Part shown: in pieces, positions 23,101 through 34,946 of the stretch | How positions within the stretch are numbered: position 1 is the stretch's first letter | Layout of the letters: each line of letters starts with the position of its first letter | DNA from: Capra hircus | Taxonomy: Eukaryota; Chordata; Mammalia; Artiodactyla; Bovidae | NCBI RefSeq assembly: GCF_001704415.2 | Contig: NW_017189729.1 | Location: 62,001-126,000 of the forward strand | Length of the DNA stretch: 64,000 nucleotides | Direction: 5' to 3' | Position numbers and translations under genes: made by a program | The notes under the pieces: generated by a model | Databases searched by the model: none | What the model was told of the DNA's origin: nothing | The model's input: only the letters and a program-made list of their open reading frames with translations

Positions 23101-25785
23101 CTAAATTCCATATATATGTGTTAGTATACTGTATTGGTGATTTTCTTTCTGGCTTACTTCACTCTGTATAATCGGCTCCAGTTTCATCCATCTCATCAGA
23201 ACTGATTCAAATGTATTCGTTTTAATGACTGAGGAATACTCCATTGTGTATATGTACCACAGCTTTCGTATCCATTCATCTGCTGATGGGCATCTAGGTT
23301 GTTTCCATGTCCTGGCTATTATAAACAGTGCTGCAATGAACATTTGGGGTACATGTGTCTCCTTCAATTATGGTTTCCTCAGTGTGTATGCCCAGCAGTG
23401 GGATTGCTGGGTCATAAGGAAGTTCTATTTCCAGTTTTTTAAAGAATCTCCACACTGTTCTCCATAGTGGCTGTACTAGTTTGCATTCCCACCAACAGTG
23501 TAAGAGGGTTCCCTTTTCTTCACACCCTCTCCAGCATTTATTGCTTGCAGACATTTGGATTGCAGTCATTCTGACTGTTGCGAAATGGTACCTCATTGTG
23601 GTCTAGATTTGCATTTCTCTGATAATGAGTGATGTTGAGCATCTTTTCATGTGTTTGTTAACCATCCGTATGTCGTGTATGGAGAAATGTCTGTATAGTT
23701 CTTTGGCCCATTTTTTCATTGGGTCGTTTATTTTTCTGGAATTGAGCTGCATAAGTTGCTTGTATATTTTTGAGATTAGTTGTTTGTCAGTTGCTTCATT
23801 TGCTATTATTTTCTCCCATTCAGAAGGCTGTCTTTTCACCTTGCAGATACTTTCCTTTGTTGTGCAGAAGCGTTTAATTTTAATTAGATCCCATTTGTTT
23901 ATTTTTGCTTTTATTGTCAGTATTCTGGGAGGTGGATCATAGAGGATCCTGCTGTGATTCATGTCGGAGAGTCTTTTGCCTATGTTCTTCTTTAGGAGTT
24001 TTATATTTTCTGATCTTACATTTAGATCTTTAATCCATTTTGAGTTTATTTCTGTGTGTGGTGTTAGAAAGTGATCTAGTTTCATTCTTTTACAAGTGGT
24101 TGACCAGTTTACCCGGAACCACTTGTTAAAGAGATTGTCTTTACTCCATTGTATATTCTTGCCTCCTTTGTTGAAGATAAGTATCCATAGGTGTGTGGAT
24201 TTATCTCTGGGTTTTCTATTTTGTTCCATTGATCTATATTTCTGTCTTTGTGCCAGTACCATACTGTTTTGATGACTGTGAGTTTGTAGTAGAGCCTGAA
24301 GTCAGGCAGGTTGATTCCTCCAGTTCCATTCTTCTTTCTCAAGATCGCTTTGGCTATTCGAGGTTTTTGTATTTCCAGATAAATCTTGAAATTATTTGTC
24401 TAGTTCTGTGAAAAATACCACTGGTAGCTTGATAGGGATTGCATTGAATCTGTAGATTGCTTTGAGCAGTATACTCGTTTTCACTATATTGATTCTTCCG
24501 ATCCATGAACATGGTATATTTCTCCATCTATTAGTGTCCTCTTTGATTTCTTTCATCAGTGTTTTATAGTTTTCTATATATAGGTCTTTAGTTTCTTTAG
24601 GTAGATATATTTCTAAGTATTTTATTATTTTCATTGCAATGGTGAATGGAATTGTTTCCCTAATTTATTTTTCTACTTTCTCATTATTAGTGTATAGGAA
24701 TGCAAGGGATTTCTGAGTGTTGATTTTATATCCTGAAACTTTACTATATTCATTGATTAGCTCTAGTAATTTTCTGGTGGAGTCTTCAGGGTTTTCTATG
24801 TAGAGGGTCATGTTGTCTGTAAACAGTGAGAGGTTTACTTCTTCTTTTCCAATTTGGATTCCTTTTATTTCTTTTTCTGCTCTGATTGCTGTGGCCAAAA
24901 CTTCCAGAACTATGTTGAATAGTAGCAGTGAAAGTGGGCACCCTTATCTTGTTCCTGACTTTAGGGGAAATGCTTTCAATTTTTCACCACTGAGGATAAT
25001 GTTTGCTGTGGGTTTGCCATATAGCTTTTATTATGTTGAGGTATGCTCCTTCTATCCTGCTTTCTGGAGAGTTTTTATCATGAATGGATGTTGAATTTTG
25101 TCATAGGCCTTCTCTGCATCTATTGAGATAATCATATGGCTTTTATTTTTCAATTTGTTAATGTGGTGAATTACACTGATTGATTTGCGAATATTGAAGA
25201 ATCCTTGCATCCCTAGGATAAAGCCCACTTGGTCATGGTGTATGATCTTTTTAATGTGTTGTTTGATTCTGATTGCTAGAATTTGGTTAAGGATTTTTGC
25301 ATCTATGTTCATCAGTGATCTTTTTTGTGGCATCTTTGTCAGGTTTTGGTATTAGGGTGATGGTGGCCTCATAGAATGAGTTCGAAAGTTTACCTTCCTA
25401 TACAATTTTCTGGAAGAGTTTGAGTAGGATAGTTGTTAGCTCTTCTCTACATTTTTGGTAGAATTCAGCTGTGAAGCAGTCTGGTCCCGGGCTTTTGTTT
25501 GCTGGAAGATTTCTGATTACAGTTTCAATTTCCGTGCTTGTGATGGGTCTGTTAAGATTTTCTATTTCTTCCTGGCTCAGTTTTGGAAAGTTGTACTTTT
25601 CTAAGAATTTGTCCATTTCTTCCACGTTGTCCATTTTATTGGCATATAATTGCTGATATTAGTCTCTAATGATCCTTTGTATTTCTGTGTTGTCTGTTGT
25701 GATCTCTCCATTTTCATTTCTAATTTTATTGATTTGATTTTTCTCCCTTTGTTTCTTGATGAGTCTGGCTAATGCTTTGTCAATT
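23101..25785 (-). pseudogene. L1 ORF2 remnant: RT and C-terminal domain only
   Basis: Minus-strand remnant of L1 ORF2p, the protein that nicks DNA and reverse-transcribes L1 RNA. Open segments cover the RT N-terminal palm (25398-25634, with SPGPDCFTAEFYQK), the QVGFI region (25052-25333, G of PGMQG retained as LGMQG), the catalytic region (24665-24898) and the thumb/C-terminal domain (23603-24634). The zinc-knuckle-like segment (CWRGCEEKGTLLHCWWEC) lies at 23294-23596 and the usual end HIYGI at 23101. Frameshifts separate the segments. The catalytic box is LSLFTDNMTLY rather than FADD. The endonuclease domain is deleted. Confidence 0.92.
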
Positions 25786-25795
25786 AACCAGTAAT

Positions 25796-28237
25796 GGGTT
25801 ACGAGACGTCAATGGTTTTGGAGTAACTTTGAGCTGCCTGTTTATTGAAGCTCAGGGGTGTGTTCCTGTGTTGCTGGAGAATTTGCATGGTATGTCTTGC
25901 TCTGGAACTTGCTGGCCCTTGGTTTCAGTGTAGGTATGGAGGCGTTTCATGAGCTCCTATCGATTAATGTTCCCTGGATTCAAGAGTTCTCTGATGTTCT
26001 CAAGATTTGGTCTTAAGCCTCCTGCTTTTGGTTTTCAGTTTTATTTTTACAGTAGCTTCAAGACTTCTCCATGTATACAGCACCGATGATAAAACATCTA
26101 GGTTAAAGATGAAAAGTTTCTCCACATTGAGGGACACCTCGAGAGGTTCACTGAGTTACATGGAGAAGAGAAGAGGGAGGGGGTCTTTAGAGGTGACTGG
26201 AATGAGATGAGGTGGGATCATAAGAGGAGAGAGCAAGCTAGCCAGTAATCACTTCCTAATGTGCACTCCACAGTCTGGACTGCTCAGAGGTGTTCATGGA
26301 GTTATACAGGGAAGAGGAGAGGGAGGAATTAGACAGAGGTGGCCAGGAGAATAAAAGAGGGAAATGAAGAGGAAAGAGACAGATCCAGCCAGTAACCAGT
26401 TCGCTAAGTCTTCTCCACCGTCTGGAACACACAGAGGTTCAAAGAGTTGAGTAGAGGAGAGAAGAGGGAGGGAAGAGACAGAGGCCACCTTGTGGAGAAA
26501 AAGGAGAGTCCAAAGGAGGAGAGAGTGGTCAAGCCAGTAATCTTGCTCTCTGGTAAAATTGGGTACTGAAGATTGGGTTTTTAAATGTACAAAATTGACA
26601 ACAAATACCAAAAAGCAAAGATTAAAAATCTAGAGTAGAGGTTGGAATTTCAAAAATACAATATTAAAGAAAAGAAGAAGAAGAAGAAAAAAAAAAAACA
26701 CAGCCACAAGAATTATTAAACAACAACAACAACCACAAAAAGACTATACACTGTGTTTGCTTTAAAAATAGTTTCTTTTTCTTTTGAAAAGTAATAGGTT
26801 ATAAAAATTAAAGGAGAAATAAAGGACTTAAATTTTTAAAAAGTTAAAAAAATGAAGAAAAATAAAAGAAGGAAAAGCAATCACACAACAACATCAACAA
26901 CAACAACAAAAAAGAATGATCGTAAAAATAGTAAAGATATATCTGGCCCTTTCTCTGGTGCTGTGGGCAGTGTGGGGTCATTTCCAAGGTGGTTCCCTCT
27001 GTTTAACTTCTTCTGTTTGCTGGTCTCTACAGTGTCTGATTTCCGCCCTGACATAGAGGGGGCGGTGGTGGAAAATTTTTTTTTTTTTTAGGCTCACTTG
27101 TTTAGTCGCACTATGGGGAGGGAGGGATGCTGCAAACAAATAACACTCGTGAGTGCTCACAGTGTCTCAGCCCCGCTGGGCCTGCCCCTGCTTGCTGCGC
27201 ACATGCGCACACCACTCAGGCTCTACGTTGCTCTGCCGGGAACCATCTGAGGCCAGCCCTAGGCTGCATGTACCTCCCTGGTCTAAGCCGCTCAGGCTCG
27301 GCACTCAGGTAGCCCTCAGAGGCGCAGATTCAGTTGGGCCTCCCAGGTCCGTGTAGCTCAGGTGTTTGGCGAGTGCGGTCGCTGCGAATTATCACCTTTC
27401 CCGTCTCTGCTGCTCAGTTTTCTGGGTGTACCACTGGCATCCCTTCTCAGGCGGATGATGATTGTCCAGAACCCCCAGAAGTCTTAGTTAGCAAAGAAGC
27501 CTACTTGTATTTTGGTAGGTAATGTCACTCTTGGGCTGCGATTGCCCCCTTCCAGCCCTTATGGCTCTGGCTGCCTGTCACCGGAGGGGGATGGTGTACA
27601 GCCGGCTATTTCTGTTCCGTCCTTTGTTCTGTGTGCGGTCCTGGCAGTGTCTTATGTTCAAGCTTTTCTCATGGTAGCTATGCCACAGTCTGGTTTGCTA
27701 GCCCAAGTTAGTTTGCTCTGGTTATGGGCGGGGCATTTCGCCCCAATTCTTACAAAGCACTGCAGCCCACACCTCCCGCGCCTCCCTGCCCAGCCCCCAC
27801 TTGCTAGTGGTGGATGCAGGCGTCTGTGCCGCTTCTCCGCTCTGGGAGTTACTGTTGGGCTTGTAATCTGTTGGTTTTCATTATTTATTTATTTTCCCTT
27901 TTGCTCTCTGTGCTTCCAAGGCTCGCCACAGACTCCGCAGCGAGAGTGTTTCCTGGTGTTTGGAAACCTCTCTTCTTACAATTCCCTTCATGTGACGGGA
28001 CTTCCTTCCTGGGACAGAACTCCTCCCTAACCTCCTTTGTCTTTTTTTTCATCTTTTATATTTTTTCCTACCTGTTTTTGAAGACAATGGTCTGCTTTTC
28101 TGGTTGCCTGATGTCCTCTGCCAGCATTCAGAAGTTGTTTTGTGGAATTTACTCAGCGTTGAAATGTTCTTTTCATGAATTTTTTGAAGGAGAAAGTGGT
28201 CTCCCCCTCCTATTCCTCTACCACCTTCTAATTAGTC
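25796..28237 (-). promoter_or_regulatory. L1 5' UTR (internal promoter region), antisense
   Basis: About 2.44 kb of 5' UTR in antisense, including the GC- and CpG-richer block at about 27130-27850, the richest GC in this part of the window, and a purine-rich plus-strand tract at 26120-26560. In L1 elements this region carries the sense promoter and often an antisense promoter. Activity of this copy is inference only. Confidence 0.7.
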
Positions 28238-28735
28238 AACATGAAGGAAGTTTAATACATATCACTAAGTGAAAGAAACCAGTCTGAGAAGGCTACATAC
28301 TATGTGATTTCAACTATATGACATTCTGAAAAAGGACAAATCACTGAAATAATGCAAAGATAAGTGGTTGTCAGGGATGGGGATGTGGACAAATAGGCAG
28401 ATCATGGTATTTTTAGGGCAATGAAAATTCTGTGTAATATCATAATGGTGTATGTATGTCATTCATTTGTCCAAAACAACAGAATGCACAGCACCAAGAA
28501 TGTGCACTAAGGTAAAGTGTAGACTTTGGATTATAATGATGTGTTAATGTAGGTTTATCCTTAGTAACAAATGAACCATTCTGCTGAGTGATATTGATAA
28601 TAGGGGAGGCCAAGTGTTTTTGTGAGGATGTAGGAGAGAAATCGGGATAGTATAGAGTATACAGGAAGTCTCTATACTTTTCTCTCAACTTTAAACATAA
28701 AACAGCTCTAAAAATACTGTCTTTAAAAATATGAA
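28238..28735 (+). mobile_element. Old L1 3' UTR, right part of split element
   Basis: Continues the old L1 from 22742, beginning with the repeated target site and running through gaaagaaaccagtctgagaa, aaggctacatactatgtgat and ctctaaaaatactgtcttta to its 3' end. The text matches eutherian L1MA-type 3' UTRs. Confidence 0.85.
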
Positions 28736-28816
28736 ATTCAATTCATTAACTTTCAATGAGTCTACATAGAAAAATTACTTCCAAGATAGCCATTTATTGA
28801 GATGTTATGTATTCGT

Positions 28817-29110
28817 TTTTTTTATTTTTAATATAAATTTATTTATCTTAATTGGAAGTTAATTACTTTACAATATTGTATTTTTTATTTATTTTAATTG
28901 GATAATTGCTTTACAGTATTTTGTTGATTTCTACCAAACATCAACATGAATCAGTCATAGGTTTGCCTATGTCCCCTCCCACTTGAACATCCCTCTCACA
29001 TCCCTCCCCATCCTACCCCTCTAGGTTGTTACCAAGCCCTGGTTTGAGTTCCCTGAGTCACACAGCAAATTTTCATTGGCTATCTATTTTACATAGGGTA
29101 ATGCATGCTT
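28817..29110 (-). mobile_element. 5'-truncated ruminant L1 3' UTR, antisense
   Basis: Opens on the plus strand with a T-rich tail (28817-28835), followed by attactttacaatattgtat and the antisense of the 3' UTR G-rich tract (tcccctcccacttgaacatc ... ccccatcctacccctctagg). Only about 290 bp of the 3' end is present. A possible but weak TSD involves gatgttatgtat and atatgttatata. Confidence 0.75.
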
Positions 29111-29401
29111 TAACATATATATGTTATATATACTGTGCATATATAATTATAATTATATGTTAATCATGTTGCTCCTATATAGGCTGTAATCTCTTTACGT
29201 GAAGAAATTATGTATTATTATTTTTTATATTATTCTTAACTATCTTACATTCTTTGGTGCTTGCCATAGTAGTGGGTACTTGGTAGTGCCCAGTAAATGA
29301 CTGCAAAATAATCAAATGTGTATTCGAAGGGACAGGGCCAGGAGGTAGGAAAAGGTATAATTTAGTTGCTGAACAATAGTAATTTTGCATGATTCTCTAG
29401 T
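29111..29401 (+). repeat. AT-rich palindromic DNA and probable L2/MIR 3' scrap
   Basis: 29112-29125 is a perfect 14-bp palindrome (aacatatatatgtt) in an AT-rich run. 29180-29320 resembles the conserved 3' end of L2 or MIR in sense (tggtgcttgccatagtagtg, then acttggtagtgcccagtaaatg), which I regard as likely but old. Confidence 0.45.
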
Positions 29402-29573
29402 TTAGTTCAGTTCAGTTCAGTCGCTCAGTCGTGTCTGACTCTTTGATACCCCATGAATCACAGCACGCCTCCCTGTCCATCACCAAATCCCGGAGTTTAC
29501 TCAGACTCATGTCCATCAAGTCAGTGATGCCTTCGAGCCATTTCATCCTCTGCTATCCCCTTCTCCTCCTGTC
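29402..29573 (-). mobile_element. BovB/BOV-A 3' end fragment, antisense
   Basis: Starts with the diagnostic gttcagttcagttcagtcgc tail (antisense) and continues ~170 bp into the BovB 3' UTR-like region (ccccttctcctcctg) before stopping. Too short to distinguish BovB from a BOV-A SINE. Confidence 0.85.
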
Positions 29574-30395
29574 AGAAGGCACAGTGGAGAAAATAGCAAA
29601 AGAGTTTTCTGACTCTTCTCTGAAACAAATTGAAATATAAACATCCTAAGGATACAAGTCTCAAATTAAAATACTTTTGAAACTCAGATATTACAATGTT
29701 TGGCATTCCCATTTTCAAAAGAAAAACAGACTAATAGGTCAAGGATTCATTGAGAACTTTTTTCCCACTCTTCAAGGTGAATAAACTCTAGTAGAGGGAA
29801 GGATGTAAAAGACAGAAAGCATACCATTAACATACACTGGTTATCTTCTCTGATGCCTTTTTTATGAGAATGATGGTGAGCCAGCTAGGAAACGCTGCTA
29901 TCTATGTTGCCCATGGAGAAGGAAGAATTATTCTCCATATTTCAAAACAATTAGCGAACTCTAATTCAGAAAGTGACAGGGAGCCAAGCACAAGTGACAG
30001 TCTCAGCAGTTACTTGATTGATGAGAAAAGGCCATTCAATTTCATATCCTTTGTCTATGTACAAATTTAAAGGTAACTAGATTTTCCATTTTAAAAGTTA
30101 TGACCATAAAGGAACAGTTAACAGTTGACTGGAATGATTTTACCTTTAGTGCCAAATGGTGGAGGTGCGGTAAAGGGAAATGAAATATATCAATCAGTAA
30201 AGATCTGAATAAAGCTAAATTCAACCACTTTAACTCTATGGATATTTGACTGAATAAGCCTGAAAAATTATCTTTCAAAGAATCATTGTTATGTCTCCCT
30301 TATCAGAGTTAAAATTTGCAACCTACATAAAGCAGTCACTGAGTAAAACAAAAACAAAAACAAAAACAGCTTTTGTTGTAATTTTTTCAATGAAA
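29574..30395. other. No recognised feature
   Basis: Unique sequence between two repeats. An open frame of 68 codons at 29864-30070 has no motif or codon signal I can defend. A (caaaaa)n run lies at 30350-30367. Confidence 0.4.
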
Positions 30396-30406
30396 AAACT
30401 AGTCAT

Positions 30407-32990
30407 GAAGATGGTGGAGGAATAGGATGGGAAGACCACTTTCTCCCTCACAAACTCCTCAAAAGAACATTTCAATGCTGAGCAAACTCCACAAAACAAC
30501 TTCTGAACGCTGGCAGAGGACATCAGGCAACCAGAAAAGCAGACCATTGTCTTCAAAAACCGGTAGGAAAAAATATAAAAGATGAAAAAAGAGACAAATG
30601 AGGTGGGGAGGGAGCTCCATCCTGGGAAGGGAAGCCTGTGCTGGGAAGGGAATTTTAAGAAGAGAGGTTTCCAAACACCAGGAAACACTCTCCCTGCCGA
30701 GTCTGTGGCGAGCCTTGGAAACACAGAGGGCAACATAACAGGAAGGAAAAATGAATAAATAATGAAAACCAACAGATTACAAGCCCAACAGTAATTCCCC
30801 CAGCAGAAAAGCAGCACAGACGCCTGCATCTGCCACTAACAAGTGGGGGCAGGGCAGGGAAGCATGGGAGGCGCAGGCTGCAGTGCTTTGCAAGAATTGG
30901 GCAGGAACGCCCCATGCATAACCAGAACGATCAAACTTGGGCTAGCAAACCAGACTGTGGGATAGCTACCACACGACAAGCTCAAACATAAGACACCGCC
31001 AGGACCGTGCACAGAACAAAGGACGGAATGGAAACAGCCGGCTGCAGACCATCCCCCGCTGGGGACAGGCGGACAGAGCCTTAAGGGCTGGAAAGGGGCA
31101 ACTGCAGCCCCAGAGAGACTTTACCTACCAAACTGCAAGCAGGCTTCTTTGCTATGACTTCTGGGGGTGCTGGACAGTCACCATCTGCCTCACAAGGGGC
31201 GCCAGCGGTACACCCAGAAAACTGAGCAGCAGACATAGAAAAGGTGACAAGTCACAGCGACCCCGCTTGCCGAACTCCTGAGCTACTCGGACCTGGGAAG
31301 GGCACAAAACGCAGGCCCAACCGAATCTGTGCCTCTGAGGGCTACCTGAGCGCTGAACCTGAGCGGCTTAGACCGGGGAGTTGCACGCAGCCTAGGGCCA
31401 GACTCAGACGGTTCCCGGCAGAGCATTGTAGAGCCAGAGCGGTTTGTGCACCGCGAGAAGGGACAGGTCCAGCGGGGCTGAGACACTGTGTGCACACGAC
31501 AGTGCTATTTGTTTGCAGCATCCCCCACTCCCCACAGCGCGACTGAACTAGTGAGCCTAAAAAACCAGCAAACAGAAGTTAAAGAGAGGGAACCGCCTTG
31601 GAAGTGACCCCACACTGCCCACAACATCAGAGAAGGGCCAGATATATTTTTACTATGTTTACAATCATTCCTTTTTTTATTCTTTCTTTTTGTTTTCTTT
31701 CTTTTTTTTCTAACTTTTTTTCTAAATTAAGTCTTCTATTTCTCCACTAATTTTTATTTCTATAACCTACTATTACTTTGCAAAAAAAAGACTCTTTTTA
31801 AGGCAAACACCATATATAGTCTTTGTGTGGTTGTTGTTGGTGTTTTTTAATAATTCTTGTGGCTTTTCTTTTTCTTTCTTTTTCTTTTTTCCTTTTGCTT
31901 CTTTTCTTTAATATTGTATTTTTGAAAATCCAACCTCTACTCTAGATTTCTAATCTTTGCTTTTTGGTATTTGTTGTCAATTTTGTACATTTAAAAACCC
32001 AAACTTCACTACCCAATTTTACCTGAGAGCGAGATTACTGGCTTGACCACTCTCTCCTCCTTTGGACTCTCCTTTTTCTCCACCAGGTGGCCTCTGTCTC
32101 TTCCCTCCCTCTTCTCTTCTCTATCCAACTCTGTGAATCTCTGTGTGTTCCAGATGGTGGAGAACACCTAAGGAACTGGTTACTGGCAGGATTTGTCTCT
32201 CTCCTTTTCATTCCTCTCTCTTATCCTCCTGGCCACCTCTGTCTACTTCCTCCCTCTCCTCTTCCTTGTATAACTCTGTAAATACCTCTGAGCGGTCCAG
32301 ACTATGGAGCACACATAAGGAAGTGACTACTGGCTAGCTTGCTCTCTCCTCTTTTGATCTCACTGCATCTCATTCCAGTCACCTCAAGTACCCCCTCCCT
32401 CTTCTCTTCTCCATGTAACTCAGTGAACCTCTCGGGGTGTCCCTCAATGTGGAGAAACTTTTCATCTTTAACCTAGATGTTTTATCATTGGTGCTGTATA
32501 GATGGAGAAGTCTTGAGGCTACTGCAAAAATAAAACTGAAAACCAGAAGCAGGAGGCTTAAGTCCAAAGCCTGAGAACATCAGAGAACTCCTGAATTCAG
32601 GGAACATTGAGCAATAGGAGCTCATCAAACACCTCCATACCTACACTGAAACCAAGCTTCACCCAAGGGCCAACAAGTTCCAAAGCAAGACATACCATGA
32701 AAATTTTCCAGCAACACAGGAACACACCCCTGAGCTTCAATATACAGGCAGCTCAAAGTAACTCCAAAACCCTTGACGTCTCATAACCCATTACTGGTCA
32801 CTCCACTGCACTCCAGAGAGAAGAAACCCAGCTCCACCCACCAGAACTTCAACACAAGCCTCCCTAACCAGGAAACCTTGACAAACCACCGATAAAACCC
32901 CACCCGCAGTGAGGAAGCTCCATAATAAAGAGAACTCCACAAATAACCAGAATATTAAAAGGCCACCCCAAATGCAGCAATATAACCAAG
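30407..32990 (+). promoter_or_regulatory. L1 5' UTR, sense copy
   Basis: Starts gaagatggtggagga, contains a GC/CpG-rich block (30830-31560), a T-rich stretch (31670-31950), and a pyrimidine-rich tract (32040-32430) that mirrors the purine tract in the antisense L1. This region normally holds the L1 internal promoter. Promoter activity here is inference. Confidence 0.72.
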
Positions 32991-33915
32991 ATGAAGAGAT
33001 AGAGGAATACTCAGCAGGTAAAGGAACAGGAGAAATTCCCACCAAACCAAACAAAAGAGGAAGAGATAGGGAATCTACCTGAGAAAGAATTCTGAATATT
33101 GATACTGAAAATAATCCAAATTCTTGAAATCAAAATGGAATCACAGATAAATAGCCTAGAGGCAAGGATTGAGAAGATGCAAGAAAGGTTTAACAAGGAC
33201 CTAGAAGAAATAAAAAAGAGTCAATATATAATGAATAATGCAATAAATGAGATCAGAAACACTCTGGAGGCAACAAATAGTAGAATAACGGAGGCAGAAG
33301 ATAGGATTAGTGAAACAGAAGATAGAATGGTAGAAATAAATGAATCAGAGAGGAAAAAAGAAAAATGAATTAAAAGAAATGAGGATAATCTCAGAGACCT
33401 CCAGGACAACATGAAACGCTCCAACATTCGAATTATAGGAGTCCCAGAAGAAGACAAAAAGAAAGACCATGAGAAAATCCTTGAGGAGATAATAGTTGAA
33501 AACTTCCCTAAAATGTGGAAGGAAACAATCACCCAAGTCCAAGAAACCCAGAGAGTCCCACACATGATAAACCCAAGGTGAAACACCCCAAGACACATAT
33601 TAATCAAATTAACTAAGATCAAACACAAAGAACAAACATTAAAAGCAGCAAAGGAAAAACAACCAATAACACACAAGGGGATTCACATAAGGATAATAGC
33701 TGATCTTTCAATATAGAAACTCTTCAGGCCAGGAGGGAATGGCAAGACTTACTTAAAGCGATGAAAGAAAATAACCTACAGCCCAGATTACTGTACCAGC
33801 AAGGATCTCATTCAAATATGAAGGAGAAATCAAAAGCTTTACAGACAAGCAAAAGCTGAGAGAATTCAGCACCACCAACCCAACTCTCCAATAAATTCTA
33901 AAGGATATTCTCTAG
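32991..33915 (+). pseudogene. L1 ORF1 (RNA-binding chaperone) pseudogene
   Basis: Remnant of L1 ORF1p, the trimeric RNA-binding protein that coats L1 RNA. The start region atgaagagatagag has an early stop. An open piece at 33099-33368 covers the coiled coil (IEKMQERFNKDLEEIKKSQ and TEAEDRISETEDRMVEI heptad-rich stretches). A TGA at 33366 replaces a sense codon. The RRM-like part follows in frame (NIRIIGVPEEDKKKDHEK at about 33421-33475), then another stop near 33580. The C-terminal domain (QPRLLYQQGS... KQKLREFSTT) reaches a TAG at 33913-33915. Other copies in the window show the same order, so the assignment is firm. Confidence 0.9.
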
Positions 33916-33966
33916 ACAGGAAACACGAAAAGGGTGTATAAACCCGAACCCAAAACAATAAAGTAA

Positions 33967-34719
33967 ATGGCAACGGGATCATATTTATCAATAATTCCCT
34001 TAAAGGTAAATGGGTTGAATGCCCCAACCAAAAGACAAAGACTGGCCGAATGGATACATAAACAATACCCCTCTATATGCTGCTTACAAGAGACCCACCT
34101 CAAAACAAGAGACACATACAGATTGAAAGTGAAGGGCTGGAAAAAGATATTCCACGCAAATAGAGACCAAAAGAAAGCAGGAGTGGCAATACTCATATCC
34201 GATAAAATAGACTTTAAAACAAAGGCTGTGAAGAGAGACAAAGAAGGCCACTACATAATCATCAAAGGATCAATCCAAGAAGAAGATATAACAATTATAA
34301 ATATATATGCACCCAATATAGGAGCACCGCAATATGTAAGACAAATGCTAACAAGTATGAAAGGGGAAATTAACAACAACACAGTAACAGTGGGAGACTT
34401 TAATACCCCACTCACACCTATGGACAGATCAACTAAACAGAAAATTAACAAAGAAATGCAAAGTTTAAATGATACATTAGACTGGTTAGACCTAATTGAT
34501 ATCTATAGGACATTTCACACCAAAACAATGAGTTTCACCTTTTACTCAAGTGCTCATGGAACCTTCTCCAGGATAGATAACATCCTGGACCATAAATCTA
34601 ACCATGATAAATTCAAAACAATCGAAATCATTCCAAGCATCTTTTCTGATCATAATGCATTAAGATTAGATCTCAATTACAGGAGAAAAACTATAAAAAA
34701 TCCAACATATGGAGGTTGA
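33967..34719 (+). pseudogene. L1 ORF2 endonuclease domain remnant (N14 position changed to K)
   Basis: A 250-codon open stretch encoding the APE-like endonuclease that nicks TTTT/AA targets. Motifs by residue: PLKVNGLN at 11-18, QETHL near 42-46, the IYAPN segment near 114, VGDFNTPL near 142-149, RIDNIL near 204-209 and FSDHNALRL near 227-235. The residue equivalent to human L1 N14 is lysine here (LKVNGLN), whereas the copies at 44546 and 53582 read LNVNG. The other catalytic positions (E43, D145, N147, D205, H230 equivalents) are retained. A one-base deletion after NPTY near 34700 ends the frame before the RT domain. Confidence 0.92.
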
Positions 34720-34946
34720 ACAACACACCTCTGAATAACCAACAAATCACAGGAGAAATCAAAAAAGAAATCAAAATATGCATAGAAACTAATGAAAATG
34801 AAAACACAACAACCCAAAACCTGTGGGACACTATAAAAGCAGTGCTAAGAGGAAAGTTCATAGCAATATAGGCATACCTCAAGAAACAAGAAAAAAGTCA
34901 AATAAATAACCTAACTCTACACCTAAAGCAACTAGAAAAGGAAGAA

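Larger units (their letters stand above)
22743..28237 (-). mobile_element. Antisense ruminant L1 with intact 5' end but internal deletion
   Basis: The minus-strand element has a poly(A) tail and 3' UTR at 22743-23100, and ORF2 from the RT region to the C-terminus (23101-25785). At about 25785-25795 it jumps directly into the 5' UTR, which runs to the authentic 5' end at about 28230 (gtggtagaggaataggaggg). Compared with the sense copy at 30407, about 2.28 kb is missing (equivalent to 32799-35077): the end of the 5' UTR, all of ORF1 and the endonuclease domain. TSDs are aacacgaaggaacttta (22726-22742) and aacatgaaggaagttta (28238-28254), 15 of 17 identical. The RT box reads FTDN instead of FADD, so it is doubly dead. 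Confidence 0.95.

Noticed and set aside
25783..25797. Canonical splicing as the cause of the internal L1 deletion
   Set aside because: The 5' side could be a weak GT donor, but no AG acceptor precedes the ORF2 side in the full-length copy, so canonical splicing is not supported. It remains only a possibility with a non-canonical site.
27512..28030. A 172-codon open frame on the plus strand, and a partner at 27814-28272
   Set aside because: It lies entirely in the 5' UTR of the antisense L1. The equivalent frame recurs in the opposite orientation at 30323-30829 and 40967-41263, so it is a by-product of GC-rich UTR sequence, not a gene.
29864..30070. 68-codon open frame in unique DNA
   Set aside because: No motif, no splice context, no recognisable promoter or homologue I can name; the length is expected by chance.
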